From: Anniella stebbinsi
Taxonomy: Eukaryota; Chordata; Lepidosauria; Squamata; Anniellidae
Length of the DNA stretch: 64,000 nucleotides
Assembly (NCBI GenBank): GCA_029215795.1
Contig: JARDYH010000007.1
Coordinates: forward strand, 70,858,763-70,922,762
Reading direction: 5' to 3'
Shown: positions 32,478-43,436 of the stretch, one piece after another
Numbering within the stretch: the stretch's first letter is position 1
Layout: every line of letters begins with the position of its first letter
Notes under the pieces: generated by a model
The model's database searches: none
Told to the model about the DNA's origin: nothing
The model's input: the letters and a program-made list of their open reading frames with translations, nothing else
Program-made: the position numbers and the translations under genes

Positions 32478-32620
32478 TGTATTCTGCCCTTCATCCAAAG
32501 AGTGCAGGGTGGTTTACATGGGATTCTTCCATCCTGTTTTCACAACAACCCGATCAGATAAGCTAGGCGGAGCAACAGTCCCCCTAGGCCAAGTCCAATA
32601 CTCTAACCCCAACACTCTCT
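32478..32620 (-). mobile_element. Sauria-type SINE, eroded
   Basis: GTGCAGGGTGGTTTACATGG, TTTTCACAACAACCCGATCAG and AAGTCCAATACTCTAACCCC follow the order of the 27115 copy. Confidence 0.5.
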
Positions 32621-32675
32621 CTGCTTCTACACACCAATTTTCCTGATCTTTTAAAGTACATCATAGCCCAATGTG

Positions 32676-32995
32676 TAGGCTGACCATATGAAAAGGAGGA
32701 CAGGGCTCCTGTAACTTTAACAGTTGTAGAGAAAAGGGAATTTCAGCCAGTGTCATTTGTATGCAATTAGTTCCTGCTGAAATTCCCTCTTCATCACAAC
32801 AGTTAAAGTTGCAGGGGCCCTGCTTTCTTTTGTATATGGTCACTCCAGTATAGTGCCTGCAACTTTAACTGTTGTGATGAAGAGGGAATTTCACCAGGAA
32901 CTAATTGCATACAAATGAAACTGGCTGAAATTCCCTTTTCTCTATAACTGTTAAAGTTACATGAGCCCTGACCTGGATTTTATCTGGTCAGCCTA
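32676..32995 (+). mobile_element. Family P MITE, copy 6 (mixed arms)
   Basis: Exact 8-bp flanks CCAATGTG. The left arm carries the CATATGAAAAGGAGGACAGG subtype, but the right arm carries the complement of AGATAAAATCCAGGTCAGGG. All other subtyped copies have two arms of one kind, so this copy is a hybrid. Confidence 0.92.
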
Positions 32996-33285
32996 CCAAT
33001 GTGGGCCTTTTGTTTGATAGTCTGGCACCACTTGTAACACACACAAAATGTGCTATCTGACTTTGCTATGCTTTAGGCTGAAATTCTAGGCACATTTAAC
33101 TTAGACATCTATGAAACAAAACCAGCAGGGCTTGTTTCAAAGTGAAAGAGTCTAAAACTGAGGTATTCACAAACAATTTTTGGCCCAATAACCCATTCTA
33201 GGCTTCCATCTTTGCCATTTAACATTGCCATTTAATTGCATCTCAGAGGCAATCTTGCCCCACTCCTACATGACTAGATATTAAG

Positions 33286-33605
33286 TAGGCTGACCATATG
33301 AAAAGGAGGACAGGGCTCCTGTTACTTTAACAGTTGTAGAGAAAAGGGAATTTCAGCCAGTGTCATTTGTATGCAATTAGTTCCTGGTGGAATTCCCTCT
33401 TCATCACAACAGTTAAAGTTGCAGGCACTATACTAGAGTGACCATATACAAAAGAAGGCAGGGCCCCTGCAACTTTAACGGTTGTGATGAAGAAGGAATA
33501 TCACCAGGAACTAATTGCATACAAATAACACTGGCTGAAATTCCCTTTTCTCTACAACTGTTAAAGTTACAGGAGCCCTGTCCTCCTTTTCATATGGTCA
33601 GCCTA
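33286..33605 (-). mobile_element. Family P MITE, copy 7
   Basis: 320 bp, both arms of the ATATGAAAAGG type. The centre is inverted relative to copy 1 (GCACTATACTAGAGTGACC). The flanks ATATTAAG and ACATTAAG match at 7 of 8 if the final A is shared. Confidence 0.88.
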
Positions 33606-34009
33606 CATTAAGCAACAACTGCATTCACATTTCATGACATACAGAATCATTTCTTGAGGTGGGAGTGGCAAAGAAATATCAATCAAGTTCTTTACCTCAA
33701 CAATTTAGCCACAAAATTTTCCTGTTTCATAGGCCAGCTACAGAACTTTCTAACCTCCAACATAACCCCAGTCAGGAATATTTCTTGCCCACATTTTGAG
33801 TATTTGTTTGCCGGGCTTTCACTTTTACCACGTGCACACACACATCTGTCTTCTTCCTTATGAGCCTGCCCATAATACAGTCCTCAAACACCCTGCTTGG
33901 AGTACCCCCGTCTTCAGAGGTTAGGTTGATGGTGATCCTGAATAGGGCCATGGCCAAGATGGATTCCTGATTGTAGAACGTCCTCCTCAGAAATATCCAT
34001 TAAGAAAGG

Positions 34010-34198
34010 AAATAAAAACAGTTTTATTTGCTTGGACTTTTGATGATTAATATTCTTCTCTGTCTGCTGTAAAATAGCTTGTTTCAGTTATGCTTTTATG
34101 GGATTTTACAGTAGTTTGTTTTAATTTTTGTAAGCTGCCTTGAGGATCTGATTATAGGCCCAAGAAATAAATGTTTTAAATGAATGATTAAATAAATC
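34010..34198 (+). mobile_element. LINE 3' UTR tail
   Basis: TTTTAATTTTTGTAAGCTGC, CTTGAGGATCTGATTATAGG and AAGAAATAAATG form a LINE-type 3' close with an A-rich tail. Confidence 0.6.
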
Positions 34199-34395
34199 CT
34201 TACTATTTCAATCTAAGATACAAAGTCTTGATTTCTCTTCTTGATTTGTATAGTCCTCCACTGTAGCTACTGAAAAGATTCTCCTTTCTTCACTTTTACT
34301 GATCCCACCCACTCCACATTTTTGTAAATCTCTGAGCAACAGAAAATGTGTGTGTATATATCTGTGTGAATGGGTAAGGGCATAATCCTAGGCCT

Positions 34396-34615
34396 AATCT
34401 ACACCAAGCAGGATATAGCACTATGAAAGAGGTATATAAAAAGCAGGAGCCACACTACTGCTTTATAGCAGTATTGAAGTGCACTGACAACTGTTGGGGC
34501 CCATTGACACATACCATATACTGCTTTCATACCGCTATATCCTGCTTGGTGCAGCTCCTGCCTTTTATATACCGCTTTCATAGTGCAATATCCTGCTTGG
34601 TGTAGATTTAGGTTT
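34396..34615. mobile_element. Palindromic MITE with repeated CAAGCAGGATAT blocks
   Basis: The left end CCTAATCTACACCAAGCAGG and the right end CCTGCTTGGTGTAGATTTAGG are inverted. A third block CCTGCTTGGTGCAG lies at about 34541-34554, and GGTATATAAAA/TTTTATATACC pair. The structure suggests partial duplication of one arm. Confidence 0.75.
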
Positions 34616-34966
34616 AGACACAAAAAAAAGGGGGGGTCTGTCTAAACATGCATAGGATTGTGCCCTAAGGGGCTTTGCAACAGGGTTTGGATGTGGCACA
34701 AGACTGGTACCTATCCTGGCAAATACACACCATATGAATAGGAGAATCAGGGGAGTAAACAGAGGGGGATTCCCTCAAAGCCAACTGGGAAACATGGGAG
34801 GGAAAAAGAAATAAAAGCAGGAGGCTTTTGCAGGGAAGAATTTGCAGGCACAAGAAAACCTAAACACTCCCCATGCACCAATTCACCCCTGCAAATGCCC
34901 CCTTCCTCTGCATTAGTGTTACAAAGCAAAGATGAGTATATTGTGTTTCTTTCATAACATGTAGTT

Positions 34967-35067
34967 ATGCCCAAAGGCTGCAATTCTATGTACACTTACA
35001 TCAGAGTAAGTTCCGTATACTCAGTGGACTTAGCCCGGAGTAAACACACATAGGATCGCGCAGGAAG
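34967..35067. mobile_element. Small palindromic MITE (mate of 16243)
   Basis: CTGCAATTCTATGTACACTTA pairs with AAACACACATAGGATCGCGCAG, and the centre is CGTATACTCAGTGGACTTAGC. This MITE occurs widely in reptile DNA, as I recall. Confidence 0.6.
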
Positions 35068-35199
35068 TTCCTATGGAGGTTCCAGAACAGAAAAGCTGTT
35101 CCTCTTCACTTACCTGCAAAATGGCGCATTCTCCAAAGTGTTCCATTCCCATTTGATCACAATGTTGAGATACTGGGCAACTTGGTATGATGGAAAATT

Positions 35200-35345
35200 A
35201 TATTCACTAATCATTTATACAGGACTTTTAACTAGCAAAGCACTTAGCTGTCTTCATCTTGCCCATGTTCATGATGCCATTTGTGGGATGGGTCGCTGTT
35301 GCTCGCATTTTACAGATGCGCAAGTAAAGGAGACTTTGCACATGA
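35200..35345 (-). mobile_element. MIR SINE fragment, antisense
   Basis: GCAAAGCACTTAGCTGTCTT, CATTTTACAGATGCGCAAG and nearby words match the antisense MIR core (CATTTTACAGATGAGGAAAC). Confidence 0.45.
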
Positions 35346-35417
35346 TGTGAGAGTGGGGGCAGAAGGCATCTCCTACTTTGAGCTTCTTGAAGGAAGAGCA
35401 GCGTACGGACGCGGGGT

Positions 35418-35512
35418 GCTTTCAGACAATACTTTTATAGTGCAATTGCAAATAGCTGCACAATGCCCACTCTGGCCTCATCCATCAGGCTGGGGACTAA
35501 GGGCCACTGGAA
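35418..35512 (-). mobile_element. Short family C derivative
   Basis: GGGTGCTTTCAGACAATACT, TTTATAGTGCAATTGC and ATAGCTGCACAATGCC correspond to the reversed family C end, with the middle deleted, ending CCACTGGAAG. Confidence 0.45.
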
Positions 35513-35524
35513 GACTACTTCTTC

Positions 35525-35963
35525 TAGGGTGACCAACTGTCAGGATTTTCCTGGATTTGTCCTGGTTTTTGTTCTATCCTGGGTGTCAGGGAGGATTTTC
35601 TGTAATTTTCTATAATATCCTGGAATGACACACTTTCCCCTTTAAGACTGCCATTAGTGTGGCAGGGGGAATGATGCGCTTTCCAGAGGTCCCTATTGGA
35701 GCAGTGAAGGGGGCAAGAATGACATGCTTTCCCCTCCTCCTCTCCAATTGGGGCCCTTAAGGCCCTGACTGGAGTGGAGGAGGAGAAAGTGTGCTTTCTG
35801 GGGCCTCTGGAAAGCATGCCATTCACAACTGCCATGTTAATGGCAGCTGCCAACAGCATGGAGGGGGAATGATGCACTTTCCGGAGGTCCTGAAAAGTGT
35901 ACTTTCCTGCCCCGCCCCTCACTGGGTGTCCTCTATTTTGGTTTCCCAAATATGGTCACCCTA
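35525..35963 (+). mobile_element. Family G hAT-like MITE, copy 1
   Basis: The ends TAGGGTGACC and GGTCACCCTA are the same as family P, but the interior is different (TGTCAGGATTTTCCTGG, CTATCCTGGGTGTCAGG, TTTTCTGTAATTTTCTATAA, right subterminal TTTTGGTTTCCCAAAT). The flanks ACTTCTTC and GCTTCTTC match at 7 of 8. The middle is built from repeated GAATGAYRYRCTTTCC-like modules, with GGAGCAGTG and CCAATTGGGGCC between them. Confidence 0.85.
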
Positions 35964-36644
35964 GCTTCTTCCTGCCTCCCAGGAAGAACATCATGGCAAG
36001 AAGAACACCAACCTGGCCCTATATATTGGCCAGAGAAGAAATAGCTGCAGGGAGCTTGCTTTGCACTCCCCTGCCAGAAAGAACACCAACTAGAACTGAA
36101 ACCAACCAATCAGCCAGAGAAAGTGCTGCTCCTCCAGTGCTTGTTTTCCTCTTCCCTCCCCATTCCTTTTTCCTTTTGTATCATGTCTATTAGATTATGA
36201 GTCTGCAGACAGGTAAGGTCTTATCTTTCAATATCTGCATGGTGTTTAGAAAATTTGATGCACCATATAAGTGTTAAATAAATGCTCTTTTCCACTTGTG
36301 TCCCTTATTTCTCACATCCACCCACCTTGCTTTCTCCAACAGACCTGCTATTTAATCCAATAGAGCAAACAAAGTGCTGTTTTTGGGAACAGTTTATGTT
36401 GAGGGCAAAACCTGCCACCCATCCCAGGCTCTGGGTAGTCTGGCCCACACTGACAGAGATCCCAAAGTGTGTACACAGTACAAAGAAAGGTACTATGTCC
36501 CCTCATGAGGCCTTGCAAAATGCAAGTCCTCCCTCCACACGTACCACCTTCTCATAATAGCTGGCATTCTACTAGTAAATAAATAAACACAATGTTATCT
36601 ACTGGACTACACTGTCCCTGATTTACACATTTTGAAAATTATAA
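35964..36644. other. No recognised content
   Basis: A partial tandem similarity AAGAACACCAACCTGG / AAGAACACCAACTAGA occurs at 36000 and 36080. No gene is seen. Confidence 0.5.
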
Positions 36645-36745
36645 GCAACCCTTCCCCAATCTGGTGGGTTGGACTACAGTTCCCAGAATCCTCCTGCCAG
36701 CAATGCTGGGAGCTGTAGTCCAACACATCTGGAGGAAGGCGGTGA
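36645..36745 (+). mobile_element. Palindromic MITE, CTTCCCCAA type
   Basis: CCCTTCCCCAATCTGGTGGG, TTGGACTACAGTTCCCAGAA, CTGGGAGCTGTAGTCCAACA and CATCTGGAGGAAGG form inverted halves. Related to 3309 and 31762. Confidence 0.65.
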
Positions 36746-36954
36746 TAAATGATGTACCTCAAAAAACTCTTGTTTGACTGAACAATCCATACTGATTCCT
36801 ACAGTCCCTCTTAGTAGTGATCTGTAAATCCTGCAGGAGAAATTCTGTTGTCAATTCCTTCCTTCAAGCCCAAGGACTCCATCACACCGAATTTTTCCCC
36901 TACTTTGCCTCTGCATTTTTTATCTCTGTTTCACAAGCGCATCAAGCTAATGGT

Positions 36955-37300
36955 CCTTTTCATGTGGGTTTGTGGTATTGCACTGCACCGTGAAAACTCC
37001 CCTTTGGCTTGTTTGCTCTTCCACTCCACCCCGCCCCTTCTCCCAAAGCACACACCCCCAACAGAGGAAAAAGCGAGAGGACAGCAATACATGGAGGCTT
37101 AAGGGCGAATTAAATCAGCTTGGGGAAAATAATCAAGACTTTCCCCACACCAAAACAATAAGCAAAACGAAGGAAAAGAGGCAAAATGAGTGCAGGACAG
37201 GGATGACGTCATGTGAGCCCCACGCTGCAAAACCAGATACCAGATGTGGCGAGAGTGCATTAAGCCACTGGTGTGATGGAGCTCCAAGTCATGGATTTTC
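36955..37300 (-). repeat. Unnamed interspersed repeat, copy 2 (mate at 9628)
   Basis: The reverse complement follows the 9628 copy for about 300 bp. Diagnostic words on the plus strand are GATGACGTCATGTGAG, TGGCGAGAGTGCATTAAGCC and AGGACAGCAATACATGGAGG. Palindromic TGACGTCA is a CRE-like octamer here. Confidence 0.65.
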
Positions 37301-37762
37301 ACAGGAAATTACCTGCCTTTTTCCATTTTGGCTGTTTCCATGTTCACAACCATTCCTTCACCTGCCCACTTCAATTAAAGCCTGCATGTTTCCTCAAATG
37401 TTTGCACTCACAGCCACGGTGCATTTTGGGCTTCGTAGTCTCAAGAGTGCTTAAGCATTTTGCTATTTGTGTACGTGGTATTTCACTGCGATATAACAGG
37501 ACTGGGTAAGAATGCAAATCAGAAGTGTAACATAATGCTCATTGGCAACAACAAAAATGTACAAGATGAACTGGAGGCAGATTAAATGAAAACTATAAAT
37601 CAACAGATGCAAACAATTCCACCGGAGCACCTTATACTTCCAAGATGGTATTCCTGCAGCAGTTGGCATCCACAAGTAGCTGCCCAAGAGCCATTCGCCA
37701 AGAGTTTCAGCCCACAGTACACAAGTCTTTCTACCACAATGCTCAAGGAGACAACCCATATG

Positions 37763-38090
37763 TAGGGTGGCCATTTGGAAAGGAGGACCGGGCTCCTGTA
37801 TCTTTAACAGTTGAATAGAAAAGGGGATTTCAGCAGGTGTCATTTGTCTGCATGCAGCACCTGGTGAAAGTCCCTCTTCATCACAACAGTTAAAGATGCA
37901 GGAGCCCTCTAGTATTGCTAGAGTGACTAGATACAAAAGAGGGCAGGGCTCCTGCAGCTTTAACCATTGTGATGAAGAGGGAATTTCACCAGCTGCTGCA
38001 TGCTTACAAATGACACCTGCTGAAATTCCCTTTTCTATGTAACTGTTAAAGATACAGGAGTCCTGTCCTCCTTTTCATATGGTCACCCTA
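37763..38090 (-). mobile_element. Family P MITE, copy 8 (GCATGC subtype)
   Basis: 328 bp with exact 8-bp flanks CCCATATG. Closest to copy 5 in its interior (CCCTCTAGTATTGCTAGAG). Confidence 0.92.
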
Positions 38091-38724
38091 CCCATATGTC
38101 CATGCTTGGCCTGCAAGAATCCGTACAAAAGGGTAGCAACATGTTGGTACAAGCTAACTCATATCAGCCCGTAATCTGTTGCCATGTAGCCTCACAATCC
38201 TTAGCAAACGCCATTTCCTATATAGTATTGCCTCTAACAGGGTTTATTTATACAATCTCACACTGTATTTCTTTCTCAATCCATGCAGACTTCTGTAGCT
38301 GTTGTCTTTGAAAGCTACTGCATGGAGAACCAATTGTGTGAATCAGCCATCCGGGGCATGCAGTGAGCTGCATGAATGTCCACACATCTTATCATGCATG
38401 TACCGGCAACTTGTGTTTATAGTGGATGATTCATGCAATTTCTATCTGTATAAATCACGCACCCCAAGACACATTTGCAAAAATTTGTGAGCCATGAGTG
38501 AGCCAATGATCCATAATAATCTCTCTCTCTATAAAAGATACTTTCCAAAGTTCTGTCACACTCTGGTGTGACCACGAAACCCAGGATGGGGCTAAGTAGC
38601 ATAGAGTCAGACTCAGTTCTAAACGGCTAGCTCTTACTGCGTTCTGCTGGATAGAGTAAATGGGATGCCATTCAGTCTATGGAGAAAAAGCACTGCATTT
38701 TGGGGGCGTTCTGCACTCTTTCGT

Positions 38725-38925
38725 TACAACACCCTTGCAAGATAGGCCAGTATTATTATCCCACATATTACAGTTTTACTGGAGACGGGGGCCGGGGGGA
38801 GGGTGTACATGAAGCCGAGAGTTAGTGGCTTGTCTAAATCCACCCAGTGAGCAGGGGTGTCAGTCACAAGCCAGCAACGATGGCTGACCCAGTGGCTGCT
38901 CAACACACTCATCCATACACTGTCC
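38725..38925 (-). mobile_element. MIR SINE, antisense
   Basis: ACAACACCCTTGCAAGATAG, CAGTATTATTATCCCACATA, TTACAGTTTTACTGGAGAC and AGTGGCTTGTCTAAATCCAC follow the antisense MIR consensus in order. Confidence 0.75.
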
Positions 38926-40254
38926 TCCCTGCCCCTCTCCCATTAGTTCAAACGCTAGCCTACTGACAGCTCTCATGGCCACTGTTCACATTAGTACAGC
39001 AGCCATTTTACCTTCACAACGAGAATTAACCTACCCTGTCTCCAGCATGTGGCAGAGCTGGAAAGGGCAAGGAAATGGGAGAGAGGGATAGGGGAACAGT
39101 TTGGGGAGTTAAAATACCCATGCTCTGGTGAAGGGGATTCATCACTCGGAACAGGAAGAAGACAGCAGAAAATTGGAAAGGGTAGTTGGATGGGAAACTC
39201 AGGCACATGGAGGGGATCATAAGGGGTTCCTCGCGTTGGGAAAGGCAGGTGGTCAGCAAAGCATAACACAACAGAGAGGATTCAAGGCGAAGGAAGACTT
39301 GGGTGGCAGCAAACACCTGCTCTTGGTGATCACTGGGTAGATCACCACCATCACATGTACACAGTCACTGAATTGTAGTTCCCTTCCTGCTTGGCCAACT
39401 TTTGCAGCTCTCATGCAGAATTTCAAAACTGAGGCATACTCTAGGGCCTTGTGCCAGACTTTTCTGCATGTTCTCAAGTAAGGGGCATGCCTCCCTTAAA
39501 CAGAAGGGTCTTTCGAAGCCTTTGTTTCTAGCATCATGGCACCAGGGATGGGTGGTGGGTGGGAGAAATGAAATGAATCCAAAGGGAGGGGGGCATTAAC
39601 GGCATGGGAGAATAGAACCCAGTAGAGAGCAGGATGTAATACAGGCGTCTGAAGTTTAGGGGATACAGGAGGTTTTCGGCAAACAGAAGACACGGGTGAT
39701 AAGGGAAGAACAAGGGAAGGAGCTAGGGACATGGAGAGAGGAAGGATACATGCAGTAAGGAAGCTGGAGGGCATGGGAAACACGGGGTAGAAAGGAATTA
39801 AGGATGGGCAATGGACAGGTCTAATGGGTCATAGAAAGTGCGCGAGGTATGTGGAGGGAGACAGGTGTACTTTCTCTGCTATTGGCCTATATCTTGGGGC
39901 AACACAATTTTTAGTGACATTGGGTCTAAATATATATGTGTGGGAGCTGCAAGGTGTATCCACATCATACAGGGACTTCCTCCGGGAAGAAGAGACAAAA
40001 AGAGGTATGGATGGACGAAGGTGGACAGAGAGCAAGAGAAGGAAAAAGGCAGGCAGAGGCTAAGGGTCGGGGGTGGTGGTGGAAAAGCTCGCTTTGCGAG
40101 AGAAGGTTTTACATCCTGCCCTCATTCCTCCCGCCCCCTGCTCCATACACACACACACACATGAGCTTCAGTGCTGACCCCCTCCCCATCACCAATGGCC
40201 AGTCCCTTGGGAAACCTGTCCTCCTCCTCCTCCTTTCCCCCCCCCCCAATCCTG
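38926..40254. other. No recognised gene
   Basis: Purine-rich on the plus strand (39040-39260, 39700-39800). A (CA)n tract is at 40143-40160. ORFs are low in support. Confidence 0.5.
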
Positions 40255-40395
40255 CTGACCCTGGCGCGTGGCTGTGCCCGGAGGCTCGGCTGGAACAAAG
40301 GGCCCAGAGCTCGGCCAATCAGGGTGTGCAGCTCTCCTGCCGCTGACCTTTTTATGATTATTATTTAAGGGAAAAAGCAGAGGCGAGGAGAGGGG
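40255..40395 (+). promoter_or_regulatory. Promoter-like or conserved non-coding element
   Basis: CTCGGCCAATCAGGG supplies a CCAAT box at about 40312-40318. The TATA-like TATTTAAGGG follows about 45 bp downstream (40362-40371), after TGACCTTTTTATGATTATT. The spacing fits a plus-strand core promoter, but no exon is recognised beyond it, so it could equally be an enhancer. Confidence 0.35.
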
Positions 40396-41015
40396 AGGGG
40401 AGGAGGGAGCAAAGGGAGGCGGAGGGGAGTGGGGAGAGAGGAATGGAGCTTTGCAAAGAAGAGCTGAAGAGCTGGCCTTTCTGCAGCCGCTGTATGGAAA
40501 TGCCCCCACATACACTAAAAGTCTAGCATCCCCCTGTCCAGGCTTCTTATGAGTCCTTATTGTCTATGGATTCATGAGACGGCACGACCCAGCAGGGGCC
40601 CCTCCATGTCTGCCATGTCAGAAAGGAGCCATTCCCTACGACTTGGACACACCGTCTCCCCACTCGAGAGGCGTGGAAAATGGGGTGTGTATTCGCCCAA
40701 GCCCCCAAGCCCAAATGGCCTGGTAGAGGGAAGCAACTATCAAGCTCAAGCCCATGGCCATCACCTGCCCTGATACAGAATCACTTGCCATGTCATATCA
40801 GTGATAGTTCTAGCTGTCCTTCTCAACCTACATGTCTCTGACAGTGAGCAGCTTTGCTCTGATTCAGAGCAAAGCTATAGGGCCTTCGGGGAATGACCCA
40901 CCCCCAGTTCTTCATCAGAGATTTAGGGGTACAGTAGCAGTATAGAGCCATGGCTTTTTTCATTCTCAGTACTAATTTTGACAGGTTTGTGCAGTTTGCA
41001 CATCCCGACCGTACT

Positions 41016-41363
41016 GCCTCTACAAGAGAGGTTTAATGCTCTTTCAAGGCGCTTAAAATTTTTTACCTCTACAAGAACGGAGCGCAAATCGGGCGTAGAG
41101 GCGCGTTATCTCTCCGATTATGCGCCTTATCGCATGCGCGTTAAACAGCGAGTTTTATTTTGCTCCGGCCATTAAAGCGCATTTTGCCTATGTGAACAAG
41201 TGCTTATGCGCATTAACTACTTGTAAAGCGCATTTTGGTCATCCCTTAATGCGCTTCGCCGCCTCTCCCCGCCTCTCATGCAGAGGTATTAGGTGTAAAC
41301 GCGCTTCTGCGATTATGCGCATAATCGCCTAACCAGGTGCAAAAGCGAATCCTTGTAGAGGGG
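41016..41363 (-). mobile_element. Family N element, copy 3
   Basis: The ends GCCTCTACAAGAG and CTTGTAGAGGGGA are inverted. The interior is the reverse complement of copy 2, with GATTATGCGCATAATCG, TTAATGCGC and AAAGCGC words. One frame (plus strand here) is open and matches copy 2: NSEFYFAPAIKAHF, LMRFAAS, SAIMRIIA. Confidence 0.78.
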
Positions 41364-41934
41364 ACCTTAGTCTCTTCTATGTATTTATCTAATCCTTTCT
41401 CTTTTAACCCAGCTATCTTGACATCGGGTGGCGGGCAGTCAGTCACTGCCCAACACACATCATAAAGATCTGTGCCATGAACTGGTACCAATAGTTGAAT
41501 ATGGTTACATATGAAACGTATTTGTGCAAAAATACAATGAACACAAGAACACAGAGATTGTGATCTGAAAGTCCTAAGTTCTACCATGACAGAAGTCTTG
41601 ACCAAGCTAAATGTATACATTATCAGGAAGAAGACATCATGAATTTCCAGCCTTGTCTACACTTTACCATATGATGAGATTACAGCTCACCAGCTTCTGG
41701 TCAACCCAATGGCCCACAATCTCTTGGTTCAAGAAACTTCTGGTTTGACTCAACACATATCAAAGGTGTATCACTGCATTCACACAAGGCCTATCACTAG
41801 GTCAAAAAGATTAAATGTTTGGAGGTTTCATCTTGTGCCCACTACATGTAAACAGTTGCATGAATCAGCCATTACTGCCATGTCCCTGTACAAGCCATTG
41901 TCCATCTGTTTTGGTGTATAGATTCTATATATGA

Positions 41935-42010
41935 AATGGAAATAATAGCGACATTTCATATAAGATGTTAGGTGAAGATTGCAAAACACTTTGCAAAGTG
42001 CTACATTTTT
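41935..42010 (+). mobile_element. MIR-like SINE fragment
   Basis: ATGGAAATAATAGCGACATTT and GCAAAACACTTTGCAAAGTG resemble the MIR 3' half. Weak. Confidence 0.4.
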
Positions 42011-43383
42011 TAAAAAAGTACATACTAGTTCAAAATAATATGCATTCATAGAATTTCTTCTTATTTTTGGGAAGTTTGTCCTTCAAATTCACAAAGGATT
42101 CATACTCACAGAGGGCTTAGTTTGCTATTAGCAAATGTATTACTTGCCAGCGACAACTGGGTATACGGGAATTCAAGATATAACTTGTGCTCAGATTTTT
42201 GACAGGTGCCTGCTTTGATTTTAATCAGCCCTCAAAGCAAACTAAATGAGCTCCCAGCTACCAAAGCAATGTAACCCAAATCAAAGTTTAGCCAAATGAA
42301 AGATTTGGAGCTGAAGTTCTTCATGGGTTTGAATTCAAATCCCAACAGCCATAAATACGAATGGATGCTCAAGTCTGAAACTGTGAATCTAAGATGTATT
42401 ATGGAGGCACAGTGTTGGTTTGGTGAAGATTCATGTGGCGTGGGAGGTGGGGAATCAAGTTACAGAGCCTCCCCAAATTTTGCCATCCTGCAATACATAT
42501 AGGGATTTCTACAAATCAGAGCAGCCTTCATCCTTCCCAAATTCTCTTTCATTTTTTGTTGAGAGAGAATGTTACAAATGTTACAAACACTAATGCCTCC
42601 TGTTTGAAAAGTACTATTGCCTACCTCGAAAGCTGGCTAACTTGCCCTGTCATCAAACCTGGCCCAATAAAGGTATTCTACACTACATCATTATGGATCT
42701 TTAAAGTTTCAAAATGCAACATTAAAAACTAAATGCAACACACTAAGGGCATCTTTATATGTGGTCTTTTTGTCTATTTTTTTGTTTTTAATGTCTTCAT
42801 GGAAGATAGGGACACTTATATCAAATACACAATCCATCTAATATGGGCTTTTCGTCTGAGTTTAACGCCCCTGGCCCACCAAAACCCTATTTCAGTGTCA
42901 TATGGAAAAGCAACCTAAATCAGATGTGTAGTGTTTTAAGCAGACCGCAAGACATTCATGGAGACATGACTTTGTGCAGAGATAACATGGCAAACCCCTG
43001 CAAAAACACATTCACACATTGTGATACAGGAATGCAGGGAGTATCCAGCCATCTGGGCCTCTGCCTCACATTGTATCAGGCCCAGAAAAATACCTACTGC
43101 ACACCAGACCCTAACAATTGATATCAATTGGTATTCCTTTATTTATCAATGTCTATACCACCCAAAAGCCAAATCTCTCTTATTAATACCTCAAACCTTG
43201 ATGGTTGAATTTGATTTCCCCCCCCCATCTGTGCATACAATAGTGAGCGCTTGTGCAAAAGGCGCCACAAATGCGACGCTCCAAGACATGGCCACAGCTA
43301 CGCACCACTACAACAACTTTAGTGCAAAATCTGACTGGTGTTGTCACCCCATTTCCAGCTCTAGATGCAACCAAAGACATAGA
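42011..43383. other. No recognised content
   Basis: AT-rich sequence without a supported exon or repeat family. Confidence 0.5.

Positions 43384-43436
<53 letters not shown>
43384..43436 (+). repeat. (CT)n(CA)n compound microsatellite
   Basis: A CT run passes directly into a CA run. The long ORFs overlapping it on both strands are artefacts of this tract. Confidence 0.97.
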
